This document shows, in pieces, positions 34,718-42,946 of a stretch of DNA of 64,000 nt. The notes under the pieces are model-generated. The model saw nothing but the letters and a program-made list of their open reading frames with translations. It made no database searches and was not told the DNA's origin. Made by a program: the position numbers and the translations under genes. Position 1 is the stretch's first letter, and every line of letters starts with the position of its first letter. The stretch lies in contig NZ_JAEMEF010000009.1 in the NCBI RefSeq assembly GCF_016785945.1, forward strand, positions 81,196 to 145,195. Reading direction: 5' to 3'. Source of the stretch: Olleya sediminilitoris (GTDB lineage: Bacteria > Bacteroidota > Bacteroidia > Flavobacteriales > Flavobacteriaceae).

Positions 34718-37700
34718 ATGACAGAAGAATTAAGACTAGATTATGATGCTTTTTTAAGGTCTTTTAAAAGAAATACTGATGTTCCTCATTCAATCTTGTT
34801 AGGAGCTGGTGCTTCAATAAGTTCAGGAATTCAATCTGCATATGACTGTATTTGGGAATGGAAAAAAGACATTTATCTCTCTAAGAATATAAACGCATCT
34901 GATTATTATAAAAATTACAAAGAGGATTCTGTTAGAAAAAGCATACAAAAATGGCTGGATAGTCAAGGAGAATATCCTGAATTAGACTCTAATGAAGAAT
35001 ATTCCTTTTTTGCAGAAAAGGCATATCCAATTAGTGATGATAGAAGAAAATACTTTTTAAGTCTAATAGAAAATAAAGAGCCCTATATTGGATATAAACT
35101 ATTATGCTTACTTGCAGAACATAATATCATCAAGTCTGTTTGGACTACTAATTTTGACGGACTTATTGTTCGTTCAGCTCATCAGAACAAACTTACACCA
35201 ATAGAAATAAATCTAGATAATGTAGATAGAATCTATCGGAATCAAAGCAACAAGGAACTTCTTGCAATCGCTCTTCATGGTGATTATAAATTCAGTTCAT
35301 TAAAAAATACAGTAGAAGAGTTAGATTCTCAAAATGAAGTGTTTATTGAAAATCTTTCTAGTTATCATCTAGATAAAAATTTGATAATTACTGGTTATAG
35401 TGGAAGAGATAAATCTTTAATGGACGCATTAACAAAAGCTTTCACTCGGAAAGGAGCTGGAAGACTTTATTGGTGTGGTTATGGAAGTGAAATATCGGAC
35501 GAAGTAGCTAAGTTGCTTAGGAATGTTCGGGATTCTGGAAGAGAAGCCCATTACGTAACAACAGACGGATTTGATAAGACTATAATTCATTTAGCTAAAT
35601 CAGCATTTGAGGATAATAATTCTCTTTCACAAGAAATTCAAAATGCACTTGAAAGCTCAGAAAATGAAGAGTATTTAAAAACAGAGTTTCATTTAAATTT
35701 TTCAAATACAGGGAAATATATTAAAAGTAATTTACATCCTGTTGTTTTCCCAAAAGAGGTATTTCAATTTGAAATTGACTATAAGGAAGAAAAACCTTGG
35801 AGTTTTTTAAAAACAATTTGTCAAACAAATAATATTTGTGCAGTCCCCTTTAAAAGAAAAGTATTTGCCATAGGAACACTAACCGATATTTCAAAAGCAT
35901 TTAATGGTCTTTTAAAAAGTGATATAAAAAGAGAATCTATAAGTAAATTTGATGTAGAAAATGTATCAGCTTTCAAGTCTTTAATGCTGCAAGCAATTTT
36001 GAAACATTTTGCCAATGACAAAAGAATTTCCACGAATAATAAAAATAAAATATGGTTAACTTCGAATGAAAGTGAATATAAGGGCATCAAAATACATAAA
36101 GCAATATTTCTTTCATTTTACTTTGATAAAAACAAAAGCTTTGGTTACTTAACTTTTACACCAACTATAAACTTAACCTCTGACCAAGAAATTTCAAAAA
36201 CAGAAAAACTAACCATTAGTAAATACAACTTAGAGAAATTATATAACAATAAGTATGACGAAATATTAGAAAACTGGAATAAGCTTTTATTTGATAAACC
36301 AAGAATAAAATTTGAATATCCTCTTCAATCAGGTAGTGGTCTTGAATTTCAAATATCTGCAAGTACAGCTTTTGGAGAAATAAATGTTCTAGACCCTAAA
36401 TTTAGAGGTTACGCACCAAAAGAATACGATAATAGACATACTCAATTTAAAGGTGTGCAATTTAAAGAACCACAACTTGTTTTTCGAAACATTTCATCAG
36501 ATATGGAATTTAAAGATTACCATCCAATGAGAGGTTTAGTAAATAATCGTCCTTATGATGTTAATCTAAATGGAGTAATATTATCTAATGAAATAAACTT
36601 ATCCGTTATTTGTGGAGAGAAATATTCACATAACTTTTACACCTTTCTTTCTAAACTACAAACAAAACACTCAACTGATAATAAAAACCCTGATTACTTA
36701 ATAGATTACCCTGGCTTTTCTTCAATTTATAATATACCATTAAACATTCCATACTATGAGAATGATGGAAGTTGGTTAGATATTGATTTTAGAGGTGAAA
36801 ATGAACTTGAAGCACACGAAAATGCAATTAAACTCGCTAGACTTATTACTTCAAAAATTGAACAAATAGCGAATACCCAAAGTCAAAGTACAATCGTTAT
36901 TTTTATTCCAAACGAATGGCAAAATTTTGAAAGTTTTGTAAACAAAGAAGAAAGTTTTGATTTACACGATTATGTAAAAGCATTTGCTGCTTCAAAAGGA
37001 ATTGCAACACAATTAATTAGAGAGAAAACATTAGAAGACAATTTAACTTGTCAAATTAATTGGTGGTTATCATTATCATTTTATGTGAAATCTTTAAGAA
37101 CACCTTGGATTTTAAATAATCAGGAAAAAAACACAGCATATGCTGGAATTGGGTATAGTATCTCTAAAATAAAAGATAAATCAGAAATTGTTATTGGTTG
37201 TAGTCACATATATGATTCAAACGGTCAGGGTTTAAAATATAAGTTATCTAAAATCGACAACTATTTCCTTGATAAGCAAAACAATCCTTTTTTATCATTT
37301 AAAGATGCTTTTCAATTTGGAGTTTCAATTAGAGAGTTGTTTTACGAATCACTAGATAAACTTCCTGAAAGAGTAGTTATACACAAAAGAACAAAGTTTA
37401 CACAAGATGAAATAGACGGAATTAAAGCTAGTTTACATAAAGCTGGAATCAAAAAAATAGACCTTGTTGAAATCAGTTTTGAACCAGATGCACGTTTTGT
37501 AGCAATGAGCGTATATAATAAAGAATTACAAGTAGATAAGTTTCCCATTTCAAGAGGAACTTGTATTGTAACGAATAAACACACTGCCCTATTATGGACT
37601 CACGGAATTGTTCCTTCTGTTCGACAACCGAATTATAAATTCTACTTAGGAGGTAGAAGTATCCCAGCACCAGTAAAAATAACTAAGCATTACGGAGAAT

Positions 37701-37876
37701 CTAATATTGACTTAATTTCAACAGAAATTTTAAGCTTAACTAAAATGAATTGGAATTCATTGGATTTATACTCAAAGCTTCCTTCAACTATCGACTCATC
37801 AAATAAGATTGCGAGAATTGGAAAACTACTTGCAAGATTTGAAGGTAGAACATATGATTACAGATTATTTATATAA
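34718..37876 (+). CDS. Single-chain SIR2-APAZ-short Argonaute (MID-PIWI) protein
   Basis: 1052 aa. N-terminal SIR2 domain (~1-300): SILLGAGASISSG (25-37), TTNFDGL (143-149, conserved Asn145), ALHGDY (185-190, His187) and GYSGRDKSL (226-234). These are the NAD-binding and catalytic features of defence-type SIR2 NADases. Residues ~320-575 fit an APAZ region. From ~585 a short Argonaute begins: a GLVNNRPYD junction, MID (~620-800; DYVKAFAASKGIATQ with Tyr/Lys/Gln candidates for guide 5'-phosphate binding) and PIWI (~805-1052). The PIWI catalytic Asp is replaced (AYAGIGYS instead of xGxDxS), so slicing is not expected. Known SPARSA systems usually use two proteins; the fused form is a less studied clade. 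Predicted role: guide-directed detection of invader nucleic acid, then NAD+ depletion. Confidence 0.9.
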   Translation: MTEELRLDYDAFLRSFKRNTDVPHSILLGAGASISSGIQSAYDCIWEWKKDIYLSKNINASDYYKNYKEDSVRKSIQKWLDSQGEYPELDSNEEYSFFAEKAYPISDDRRKYFLSLIENKEPYIGYKLLCLLAEHNIIKSVWTTNFDGLIVRSAHQNKLTPIEINLDNVDRIYRNQSNKELLAIALHGDYKFSSLKNTVEELDSQNEVFIENLSSYHLDKNLIITGYSGRDKSLMDALTKAFTRKGAGRLYWCGYGSEISDEVAKLLRNVRDSGREAHYVTTDGFDKTIIHLAKSAFEDNNSLSQEIQNALESSENEEYLKTEFHLNFSNTGKYIKSNLHPVVFPKEVFQFEIDYKEEKPWSFLKTICQTNNICAVPFKRKVFAIGTLTDISKAFNGLLKSDIKRESISKFDVENVSAFKSLMLQAILKHFANDKRISTNNKNKIWLTSNESEYKGIKIHKAIFLSFYFDKNKSFGYLTFTPTINLTSDQEISKTEKLTISKYNLEKLYNNKYDEILENWNKLLFDKPRIKFEYPLQSGSGLEFQISASTAFGEINVLDPKFRGYAPKEYDNRHTQFKGVQFKEPQLVFRNISSDMEFKDYHPMRGLVNNRPYDVNLNGVILSNEINLSVICGEKYSHNFYTFLSKLQTKHSTDNKNPDYLIDYPGFSSIYNIPLNIPYYENDGSWLDIDFRGENELEAHENAIKLARLITSKIEQIANTQSQSTIVIFIPNEWQNFESFVNKEESFDLHDYVKAFAASKGIATQLIREKTLEDNLTCQINWWLSLSFYVKSLRTPWILNNQEKNTAYAGIGYSISKIKDKSEIVIGCSHIYDSNGQGLKYKLSKIDNYFLDKQNNPFLSFKDAFQFGVSIRELFYESLDKLPERVVIHKRTKFTQDEIDGIKASLHKAGIKKIDLVEISFEPDARFVAMSVYNKELQVDKFPISRGTCIVTNKHTALLWTHGIVPSVRQPNYKFYLGGRSIPAPVKITKHYGESNIDLISTEILSLTKMNWNSLDLYSKLPSTIDSSNKIARIGKLLARFEGRTYDYRLFI

Positions 37877-37892
37877 GACAAAAAGCCAAACT

Positions 37893-38921
37893 ATGGAAAA
37901 TTTATTATACTATCCTTACATAAATATTCCAAGAACGGATTGGACAACTCGTTCTCTATTATATTATGAAACAGTAGGTTCGATTGTTCCTCAAAACTAC
38001 TTTTACGAACCTGAAAACTATGAACCATTTATGCGAGAATTGGTTCAAAATGAATTAGTAATTCCAATAAATCCAATGGAGGTTTTAGATGAACCATTCC
38101 AATTATCAAAACCTTTTATAGATTATACAAAAAGTAAAAATTTCAAACTACAGTCACGTTTACATAGATTTGAAAGAGGTAGGTATGGAAGAATAAATGA
38201 AAATAAATTTAGGCTGAATGGACCAAGAATTAGCGTAAATAAATTTGACAATGAACTCTTTAATCATCTAGAAGAAATAGGTTTAGCTAAAAGGGAAAAC
38301 TACGAATGGTTTATTGTTGAGCAAAAGACAGCTAACGAAATGATGACATACTTGGCTTCAGTAGTTGGTAAAAAACTCAATTATTTACCAACCACCGATG
38401 TTTTTTACAAACGGTTTACACTCGCAACAAAATCGAAGAAAGTTTTTAAAACCAAACAGAAAGAACAACATAAAAGAGAAACTATTTTAGACCAACTAAT
38501 ACCATTTCCTGAAAATATCGATTTAATGCAACTTAGAAAGTTTAAGGATAAGCATAGAGATATTTTGAACGCTTTTAAAACTAAAGTCGAATTAATCGCT
38601 TTAAATCCAAATATAGAAGAAGAAAGTCCTTTATTCATAGAAACGATTAAAGACTTAGAGCATAGTAAATTGGAACTAAGTGCAAAAATGGGAGAAAGCA
38701 AATTTGGTAAAGTCTTTTTCGGTACTGTGTGCGGAATTGTTTCAAGTTCAATTGGTTTAGCTACTGCTGGAACAGATGGAGCTATAATTGGAGGTGCAAC
38801 TGCTTTAGCTGGAGCAATATATGCTGCTACTCAAATTGAAAATGATACTGATATTCCAAATCAAAATGGAATGAAATATTTAGCTTTAGTTGATAAGAGG
38901 CTGAGAAAAGCCAGCAGGTAA
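37893..38921 (+). CDS. DUF6236-like protein with C-terminal hydrophobic segments, Argonaute operon partner
   Basis: 342 aa from ATG 37893, 16 nt after the Argonaute stop; upstream in-frame starts (ATG 37854, TTG 37809) overlap that gene and are less likely. The N-terminus MENLLYYPYINIPRTDWTTRS... continuing to IVPQNY (~31-36) resembles DUF6236 proteins. The middle is charged and helical. The C-terminal part has two adjacent Gly/Ala-rich hydrophobic segments (~272-291 and ~296-313), able to form a membrane hairpin. Function unknown; the tight pairing suggests a second effector, membrane anchor or modulator of the SIR2-Argonaute protein. Its stop codon lies inside the following palindromic element. 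Confidence 0.8.
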   Translation: MENLLYYPYINIPRTDWTTRSLLYYETVGSIVPQNYFYEPENYEPFMRELVQNELVIPINPMEVLDEPFQLSKPFIDYTKSKNFKLQSRLHRFERGRYGRINENKFRLNGPRISVNKFDNELFNHLEEIGLAKRENYEWFIVEQKTANEMMTYLASVVGKKLNYLPTTDVFYKRFTLATKSKKVFKTKQKEQHKRETILDQLIPFPENIDLMQLRKFKDKHRDILNAFKTKVELIALNPNIEEESPLFIETIKDLEHSKLELSAKMGESKFGKVFFGTVCGIVSSSIGLATAGTDGAIIGGATALAGAIYAATQIENDTDIPNQNGMKYLALVDKRLRKASR

Positions 38922-39111
38922 CAACGTGTATAAAACATAGCTATTATAGGCTTTACGAGAGGTTTTGTATATTTACAAAGTACGCCAAATTTTTTATTTG
39001 GTTATATTTAGAATAGAAAATTAAACATAAAAATAAAAAAATTCGGCTCGTGCTATATCCGAAAGGTTAGCGTTCATTTATACGCTACGTTTCATACACA
39101 AGACCGTTACC
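38917..39111. repeat. Multi-hairpin palindromic element, copy 2
   Basis: About 195 bp. The left arm starts GGTAAC (38917-38922) and continues GTGTATAAAACATAGC (38926-38941); the right arm reads GCTACGTTTCATACAC (39084-39099) and ends CGTTACC (39105-39111). Together they form a long imperfect inverted repeat. The left arm overlaps the TAA stop of the Argonaute partner gene, so element and gene are physically fused. Confidence 0.7.
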
Positions 39112-39127
39112 ACTCATTTGAGAAAAA

Positions 39128-39514
39128 ATGAAACCTGAATTAAAATATATAGAATTGAAAAGCGGATTTGGAGATACTGGACCTGCGTGGATTGGAATGG
39201 CGGAATTTTCCAAATCTGGTAGAACTGTTTACTTTAACGGAAAGGCTCTTAAAAACTCAAATGCACAAGGAATCGCAGGAAATTATTACGACATTGAAAG
39301 CGGAGATGAATATTGGGTTTCTGGAATAAAGAAAAACGGAACTGACCGACATTGGGCTGGAAGCGGAAAAGTAATGATTGACCGAAATGTTGTTGATCTT
39401 TATTTAAGTCTGGTTGACTTTAATTTATTGGATAAAAAACTATTTGAATTAGTGGATATTTTGCCAACTGACAAACAAAAGTTTACGGAATTAGAAAATC
39501 AGAAATTAAATTAA
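39128..39514 (+). CDS. Conserved small protein of unknown function
   Basis: 128 aa, soluble. It has the pattern YIELKSGFGDTGPAWIGMAEFSKSGRTVYFNGKAL and GNYYDIESGDEYWVSGIKKNGTDRHWAGSGKVMID, seen in many short bacterial proteins of about 120-130 aa. Some database entries carry an erroneous deoxyxylulose-phosphate synthase name; the protein is far too short for that enzyme and lacks its motifs. It is the first gene after multi-hairpin element copy 2 and may be a cassette gene. Confidence 0.7.
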   Translation: MKPELKYIELKSGFGDTGPAWIGMAEFSKSGRTVYFNGKALKNSNAQGIAGNYYDIESGDEYWVSGIKKNGTDRHWAGSGKVMIDRNVVDLYLSLVDFNLLDKKLFELVDILPTDKQKFTELENQKLN

Positions 39515-39523
39515 AATACAGAA

Positions 39524-39811
39524 TTGAAAACGAAAAATAATATTGTTTTAGGTCTAATTCAGATAATACTATCGATATTCTGGATATATCAAATGGCAAC
39601 TCTTTACTACTATTATCATTTTACAGATATTCTGTTTGCTTTTATGTATCCTGATTGGGTTTTGTATATTAATATATTCTTGTGTTTAGCGAATATATTT
39701 TATGGAATAAAACTAATTCGGAATAAAATATCGATTAAAAAAAGTTACAGTTTATTCGGAATTTCTTTAATAATTGGAATATTAATTAATAGCTTTTATT
39801 ATCTGATTTAG
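39524..39811 (+). CDS. Small three-helix membrane protein
   Basis: 95 aa, TTG start at 39524, 9 nt after the preceding stop. Three hydrophobic helices (~7-27, ~46-62, ~75-94). No recognised family. Its close spacing suggests co-expression with the small protein before it. Flanked on the right by 624 bp of non-coding DNA. Confidence 0.6.
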   Translation: MKTKNNIVLGLIQIILSIFWIYQMATLYYYYHFTDILFAFMYPDWVLYINIFLCLANIFYGIKLIRNKISIKKSYSLFGISLIIGILINSFYYLI

Positions 39812-40435
39812 AATAAAAACGTGTGGTAACAAAGTACTGTGTTAAAAATCAAGTAAAAACGCATTAATTGTTTAATAAAACACTTCTGTAATTATTATCA
39901 TAACTAAGTCCTGATTTTGACATAACAAAAGCTTCTGTTAAAAGTTTATTACTAACTTTTTCCCTTTCCTTTGGCTACTAAGCGTTCATAAATTATCCAA
40001 CAAGAACCATTGTGTTTACAACGCTTTTAATTAACATAATGTCGTACAATTCAAAGTAATAATTTCTGCCTTTTTTGCTATAAAATCAAAAACAACACAA
40101 AACAGCTGTTATGCAGCTGTTTACAAGGGGTTTGCAAGATGTTTCAATATAGGTTATAGCGTGGTTATAGCATGGTTAAAACGTGTTTATAGTATAGTTA
40201 TAGTATGCTTATAATAGGTTTAAAGCATAATAGCATAAAGTCAGTTAGCACTAATCGTAATTAGCAACTTAATTAGTTAAGCGCATAACGTTAAAATGTG
40301 ACTATTTAATTGGCATAGACCTAATTGATTTACAAAAATCCTTCAGATTTTCTATTTAATTTTTATTTACTAACTTAAACACATAACTAAATCATACACA
40401 AAACCATTAGCAACAAGTAATAAAAACAAAAACTT
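39812..40435. other. 624-bp non-coding stretch of the accessory region
   Basis: No gene is visible. Contents: element-like ends GTGTGGTAACAAAG (39830-39843) and ATACACAAAACCATTAGC (40394-40411), which resemble the arms of the multi-hairpin family; a perfect 9-bp hairpin AAACAGCTG-TTATG-CAGCTGTTT (40100-40122); and a degenerate 11-bp tandem repeat (40152-40228). The pattern suggests a decayed or composite element. Confidence 0.55.
40152..40228. repeat. Seven degenerate 11-bp tandem repeats
   Basis: Units, in order: GGTTATAGCGT, GGTTATAGCAT, GGTTAAAACGT, GTTTATAGTAT, AGTTATAGTAT, GCTTATAATAG, GTTTAAAGCAT. The unit length is constant at 11 bp, about one helical turn, so the motifs fall on one face of the DNA. 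Identity decays left to right. The function is unknown; it could be an array of protein-binding sites or a bent-DNA tract. Confidence 0.75.
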
Positions 40436-41098
40436 ATGATACACAAACTCTATAGTAACACAACATTGGAATTCCAAAATGCAATAAGATTTTTAATAAT
40501 TTGTATTATTTTATTAAGCGTATCTTGTAAGGAAGAAACCAACACAATAAAAACCACAGAAAGTGATTTAATAACAAAAATAAATGCGGTTCAAGAACAA
40601 GTGATGGCACAAGGTAATATAACAAAACAAGAGGAGCAGGCCTTAGCAAGTCTATGCAGCATTGTCTCTCATGATGACGGGTTAGCAACTTTTACTACCG
40701 ACAATAGCATACTATTAAAAGATGTAGAAGTTGTACCAATATATAATGGGTGTGAAGCTTTATCTGTAACACAAACAAGAGACTGTTTTAATAATAAAAT
40801 ATCAACATTTATTAAGCAAGAGTTTAACCTAAGTATAACTAAAGATTTAAATCTATCAGAACCAAAACAAGTAGAAGCATTTTTTATAATCAACGAAAAC
40901 GGAACTCTAACTGGTATGAAAGTAAGAGATTCTGAAGTAAACGTTCAAGCAGAAATATTAAGAGTGCTAAGAAAAATGCCTAATATGAAACCTGCAACCC
41001 ATAACGGAGAAAATGTGTCTGTATTATGTTCCATATTAGTAACCTACGGAAATGAAGTAGAAGTAAAGGTTGTTTACATTCCTGAAAGACCAGCTTAA
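40436..41098 (+). CDS. Lipoprotein with TonB-like C-terminal domain
   Basis: 220 aa. An unusually long N-terminus precedes the hydrophobic part of a lipoprotein signal (FLIICIILLSVSC, Cys ~33). A helical region follows, and residues ~120-220 fit a TonB C-terminal fold: AFFIINENGTLTGMKVRDSEVNVQAEILRVLRKMPNMKPATHNGENV. Unlike true TonB there is no proline-rich linker or N-terminal membrane anchor, so it is probably a stand-alone TonB_C-type lipoprotein of unknown role. Confidence 0.75.
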   Translation: MIHKLYSNTTLEFQNAIRFLIICIILLSVSCKEETNTIKTTESDLITKINAVQEQVMAQGNITKQEEQALASLCSIVSHDDGLATFTTDNSILLKDVEVVPIYNGCEALSVTQTRDCFNNKISTFIKQEFNLSITKDLNLSEPKQVEAFFIINENGTLTGMKVRDSEVNVQAEILRVLRKMPNMKPATHNGENVSVLCSILVTYGNEVEVKVVYIPERPA

Positions 41099-41199
41099 TT
41101 TTTAATAATGTAATCTAAAAATAAGTCAACCTATATTAATATAATTTACCGCAGTTAGTAGTGACACACAAAATAATATTTCACAAAACCTGATAACAA

Positions 41200-41772
41200 A
41201 TGAACAAAAACATAATCCTTTTATTGCTATTTACAATAGGAATGCTATCCTGTAAAAACCCTCAAAATGAAATTGACAGAGTAGAGATTGCTAAACAATA
41301 CTTTAAAAGTATTAACAATTCAAACTACTCTAAAATATCAAAATTAATTGCAGACACAATTATAACAATAGAAGGGGAACATAAAAACACATATTCTAAA
41401 AAAGAATATTTTGAGGTTTTAAAGTGGGATTCTGTTTTTAAACCCAACTATAAAGTTGTAACAATTACAAAAGATAATGACATTGTTAAAGCCAAAATTT
41501 CAAAGATAGGGAAGCGGATTGCTTTTCTACATGAAAAACCATTTGTAATGAATCAAACCCTAAGTTTTCAAAACAATAAAATAGCAAGTATTAAAACAGA
41601 TTATTTAAATTTTGATTACCAGACTTGGGATAAAAATAAAAGTGAATTGTTAAGTTGGATTAAAAAACATCACCCAGAACAAATTAGATTTTTAACCAAC
41701 ATGACAGTTTCCGGAGGAGTATCATATGTTAAGGCTATTAAATTATATAAAAATAGAGATAATGTGTTATGA
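41200..41772 (+). CDS. Lipoprotein, NTF2-like fold possible
   Basis: 190 aa with a lipoprotein signal (MNKNIILLLLFTIGMLSC, Cys 18). The mature part, starting EIDRVEIAKQYFKSINNSNYSKISKLIADTIITIEGEH, resembles the helical start of NTF2-like proteins, but the match is weak. Function unknown. It stands between two other lipoprotein genes without strong signals. Confidence 0.7.
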   Translation: MNKNIILLLLFTIGMLSCKNPQNEIDRVEIAKQYFKSINNSNYSKISKLIADTIITIEGEHKNTYSKKEYFEVLKWDSVFKPNYKVVTITKDNDIVKAKISKIGKRIAFLHEKPFVMNQTLSFQNNKIASIKTDYLNFDYQTWDKNKSELLSWIKKHHPEQIRFLTNMTVSGGVSYVKAIKLYKNRDNVL

Positions 41773-41876
41773 CGCTCTAAATAAAAGTTGCTTTACTAGA
41801 ATTTAAATTAATACCGTTAATACTCTTACAAAGTAAACAATCAACCAAGCTTAAACTAACAAAACATCAAAAAATA

Positions 41877-42860
41877 GTGTCCAAAACAAAATACATTACC
41901 ATCCTCTTATTAAATTTTATTCTGTTTAACTGCCAGACAAAGACTAAAAAGAAAGACATACCAGTAACAAATACTATAAACATTACAACAACTGCTAATC
42001 AATTAACATTGTTTGGCGAACACGTTATTTCTACACCATTATACGAAAGGGATTTGGCAATATCACCACAAGGCAATGAGCTTATTTATACTTTAGGAGA
42101 TTACAAACAAAATAGAAGATGTTTAGTATACCTGACTAAAGAGGAGGGAGTTTGGACTGAGCCACAAATATTAAATATATCAGGTAAATATCAAGATATA
42201 GAACCTTTTTACAGCAACAACGGAAACCGGTTGTATTTTGCATCAAACAGACCTATTTATAATGACACTACAAGAAACGATTATAATATTTGGTATAGCA
42301 ATCGTGTAAACAATGGTTGGTCTAATCCAGTTGCCTTAGATTCTATTATTAATACTAAAACCGATGAGTATTATCCATCGTTAAGTCATAATGGAAATTT
42401 ATATTTTACAGCAACCAAAGCGTCTGGTATAGGTAGAGAAGATATTTTTATGTCTGAATTTAAAGATGGTAAATTTCAAGCTCCAAAACTATTACCTGAA
42501 GCAATAAATACCACTGCTTTTGAATTTAATGCTTATATAAATCCTGAAGAAAACATACTTATTTTTAGTTCTTTTGGAAGATCTGATGGTTTAGGTGGAG
42601 GCGATTTGTATATCAGTCGTAAAGACAGTTTAGGGCAATGGACAGCATCCAAAAACTTAGGCAAAACTGTAAACTCTGATAAATTAGATTATTGTCCGTT
42701 TGTAGATTGGAAATCAAATAATTTTTATTTTACAAGTGAAAGAAAACCACTTAATAACAATAAAATAGACCATGTAAAAACTTTGAAAGCACTCTCTAAT
42801 AGTCCATTAAATGGTTATGGAAATATCTATAAAATAGGATTTGATAAATTAAAGTTATAA
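41877..42860 (+). CDS. PD40/TolB-like beta-propeller lipoprotein
   Basis: 327 aa from a GTG start at 41877, giving a lipoprotein signal (YITILLLNFILFNC, Cys ~19). The body carries repeated WD40-like PD40 units: ERDLAISPQGNELIYTLGD, YQDIEPFYSNNGNRLYFASNRP, KTDEYYPSLSHNGNLYFTATK and EFNAYINPEENILIFSSFGR. This gives a propeller similar to the OmpA-associated PD40 proteins of Bacteroidetes. Probable surface or periplasmic binding protein. A strong terminator follows. Confidence 0.85.
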   Translation: MSKTKYITILLLNFILFNCQTKTKKKDIPVTNTINITTTANQLTLFGEHVISTPLYERDLAISPQGNELIYTLGDYKQNRRCLVYLTKEEGVWTEPQILNISGKYQDIEPFYSNNGNRLYFASNRPIYNDTTRNDYNIWYSNRVNNGWSNPVALDSIINTKTDEYYPSLSHNGNLYFTATKASGIGREDIFMSEFKDGKFQAPKLLPEAINTTAFEFNAYINPEENILIFSSFGRSDGLGGGDLYISRKDSLGQWTASKNLGKTVNSDKLDYCPFVDWKSNNFYFTSERKPLNNNKIDHVKTLKALSNSPLNGYGNIYKIGFDKLKL

Positions 42861-42894
42861 AATAAACTGTGACATTCATAAAACTATAACTAAC

Positions 42895-42929
42895 AAAAAA
42901 AGGGTTAACCAAATGGTTAACCCTTTTTT
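42895..42929. terminator. Bidirectional rho-independent terminator
   Basis: A long stem, AAAAAAAGGGTTAACC (42895-42910) with the complementary segment 42915-42929 and loop AAAT, separates two convergent genes. Confidence 0.93.
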
Positions 42930-42946
42930 ATACTATATAATTAAGC

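Noticed and set aside
34718..37876. Catalytically active DNA-guided nuclease
   Set aside because: The first PIWI catalytic Asp is replaced by Gly (AYAGIGYS), and the later HKRTKF segment lacks the second expected Asp; the SIR2 domain is the likely effector.
39128..39514. Deoxyxylulose-phosphate synthase
   Set aside because: The name attached to some similar short proteins cannot be right: 128 aa is about one fifth of the enzyme length and no thiamine-diphosphate motif is present.
40152..40228. CRISPR-like array
   Set aside because: The repeat units are 11 bp, degenerate and directly adjacent without spacers, and no cas gene is present.
33317..40435. Integron
   Set aside because: Palindromes and lone genes look cassette-like, but no integrase gene is in the window and the typical attC core sites could not be aligned; kept only as a hypothesis in the findings.
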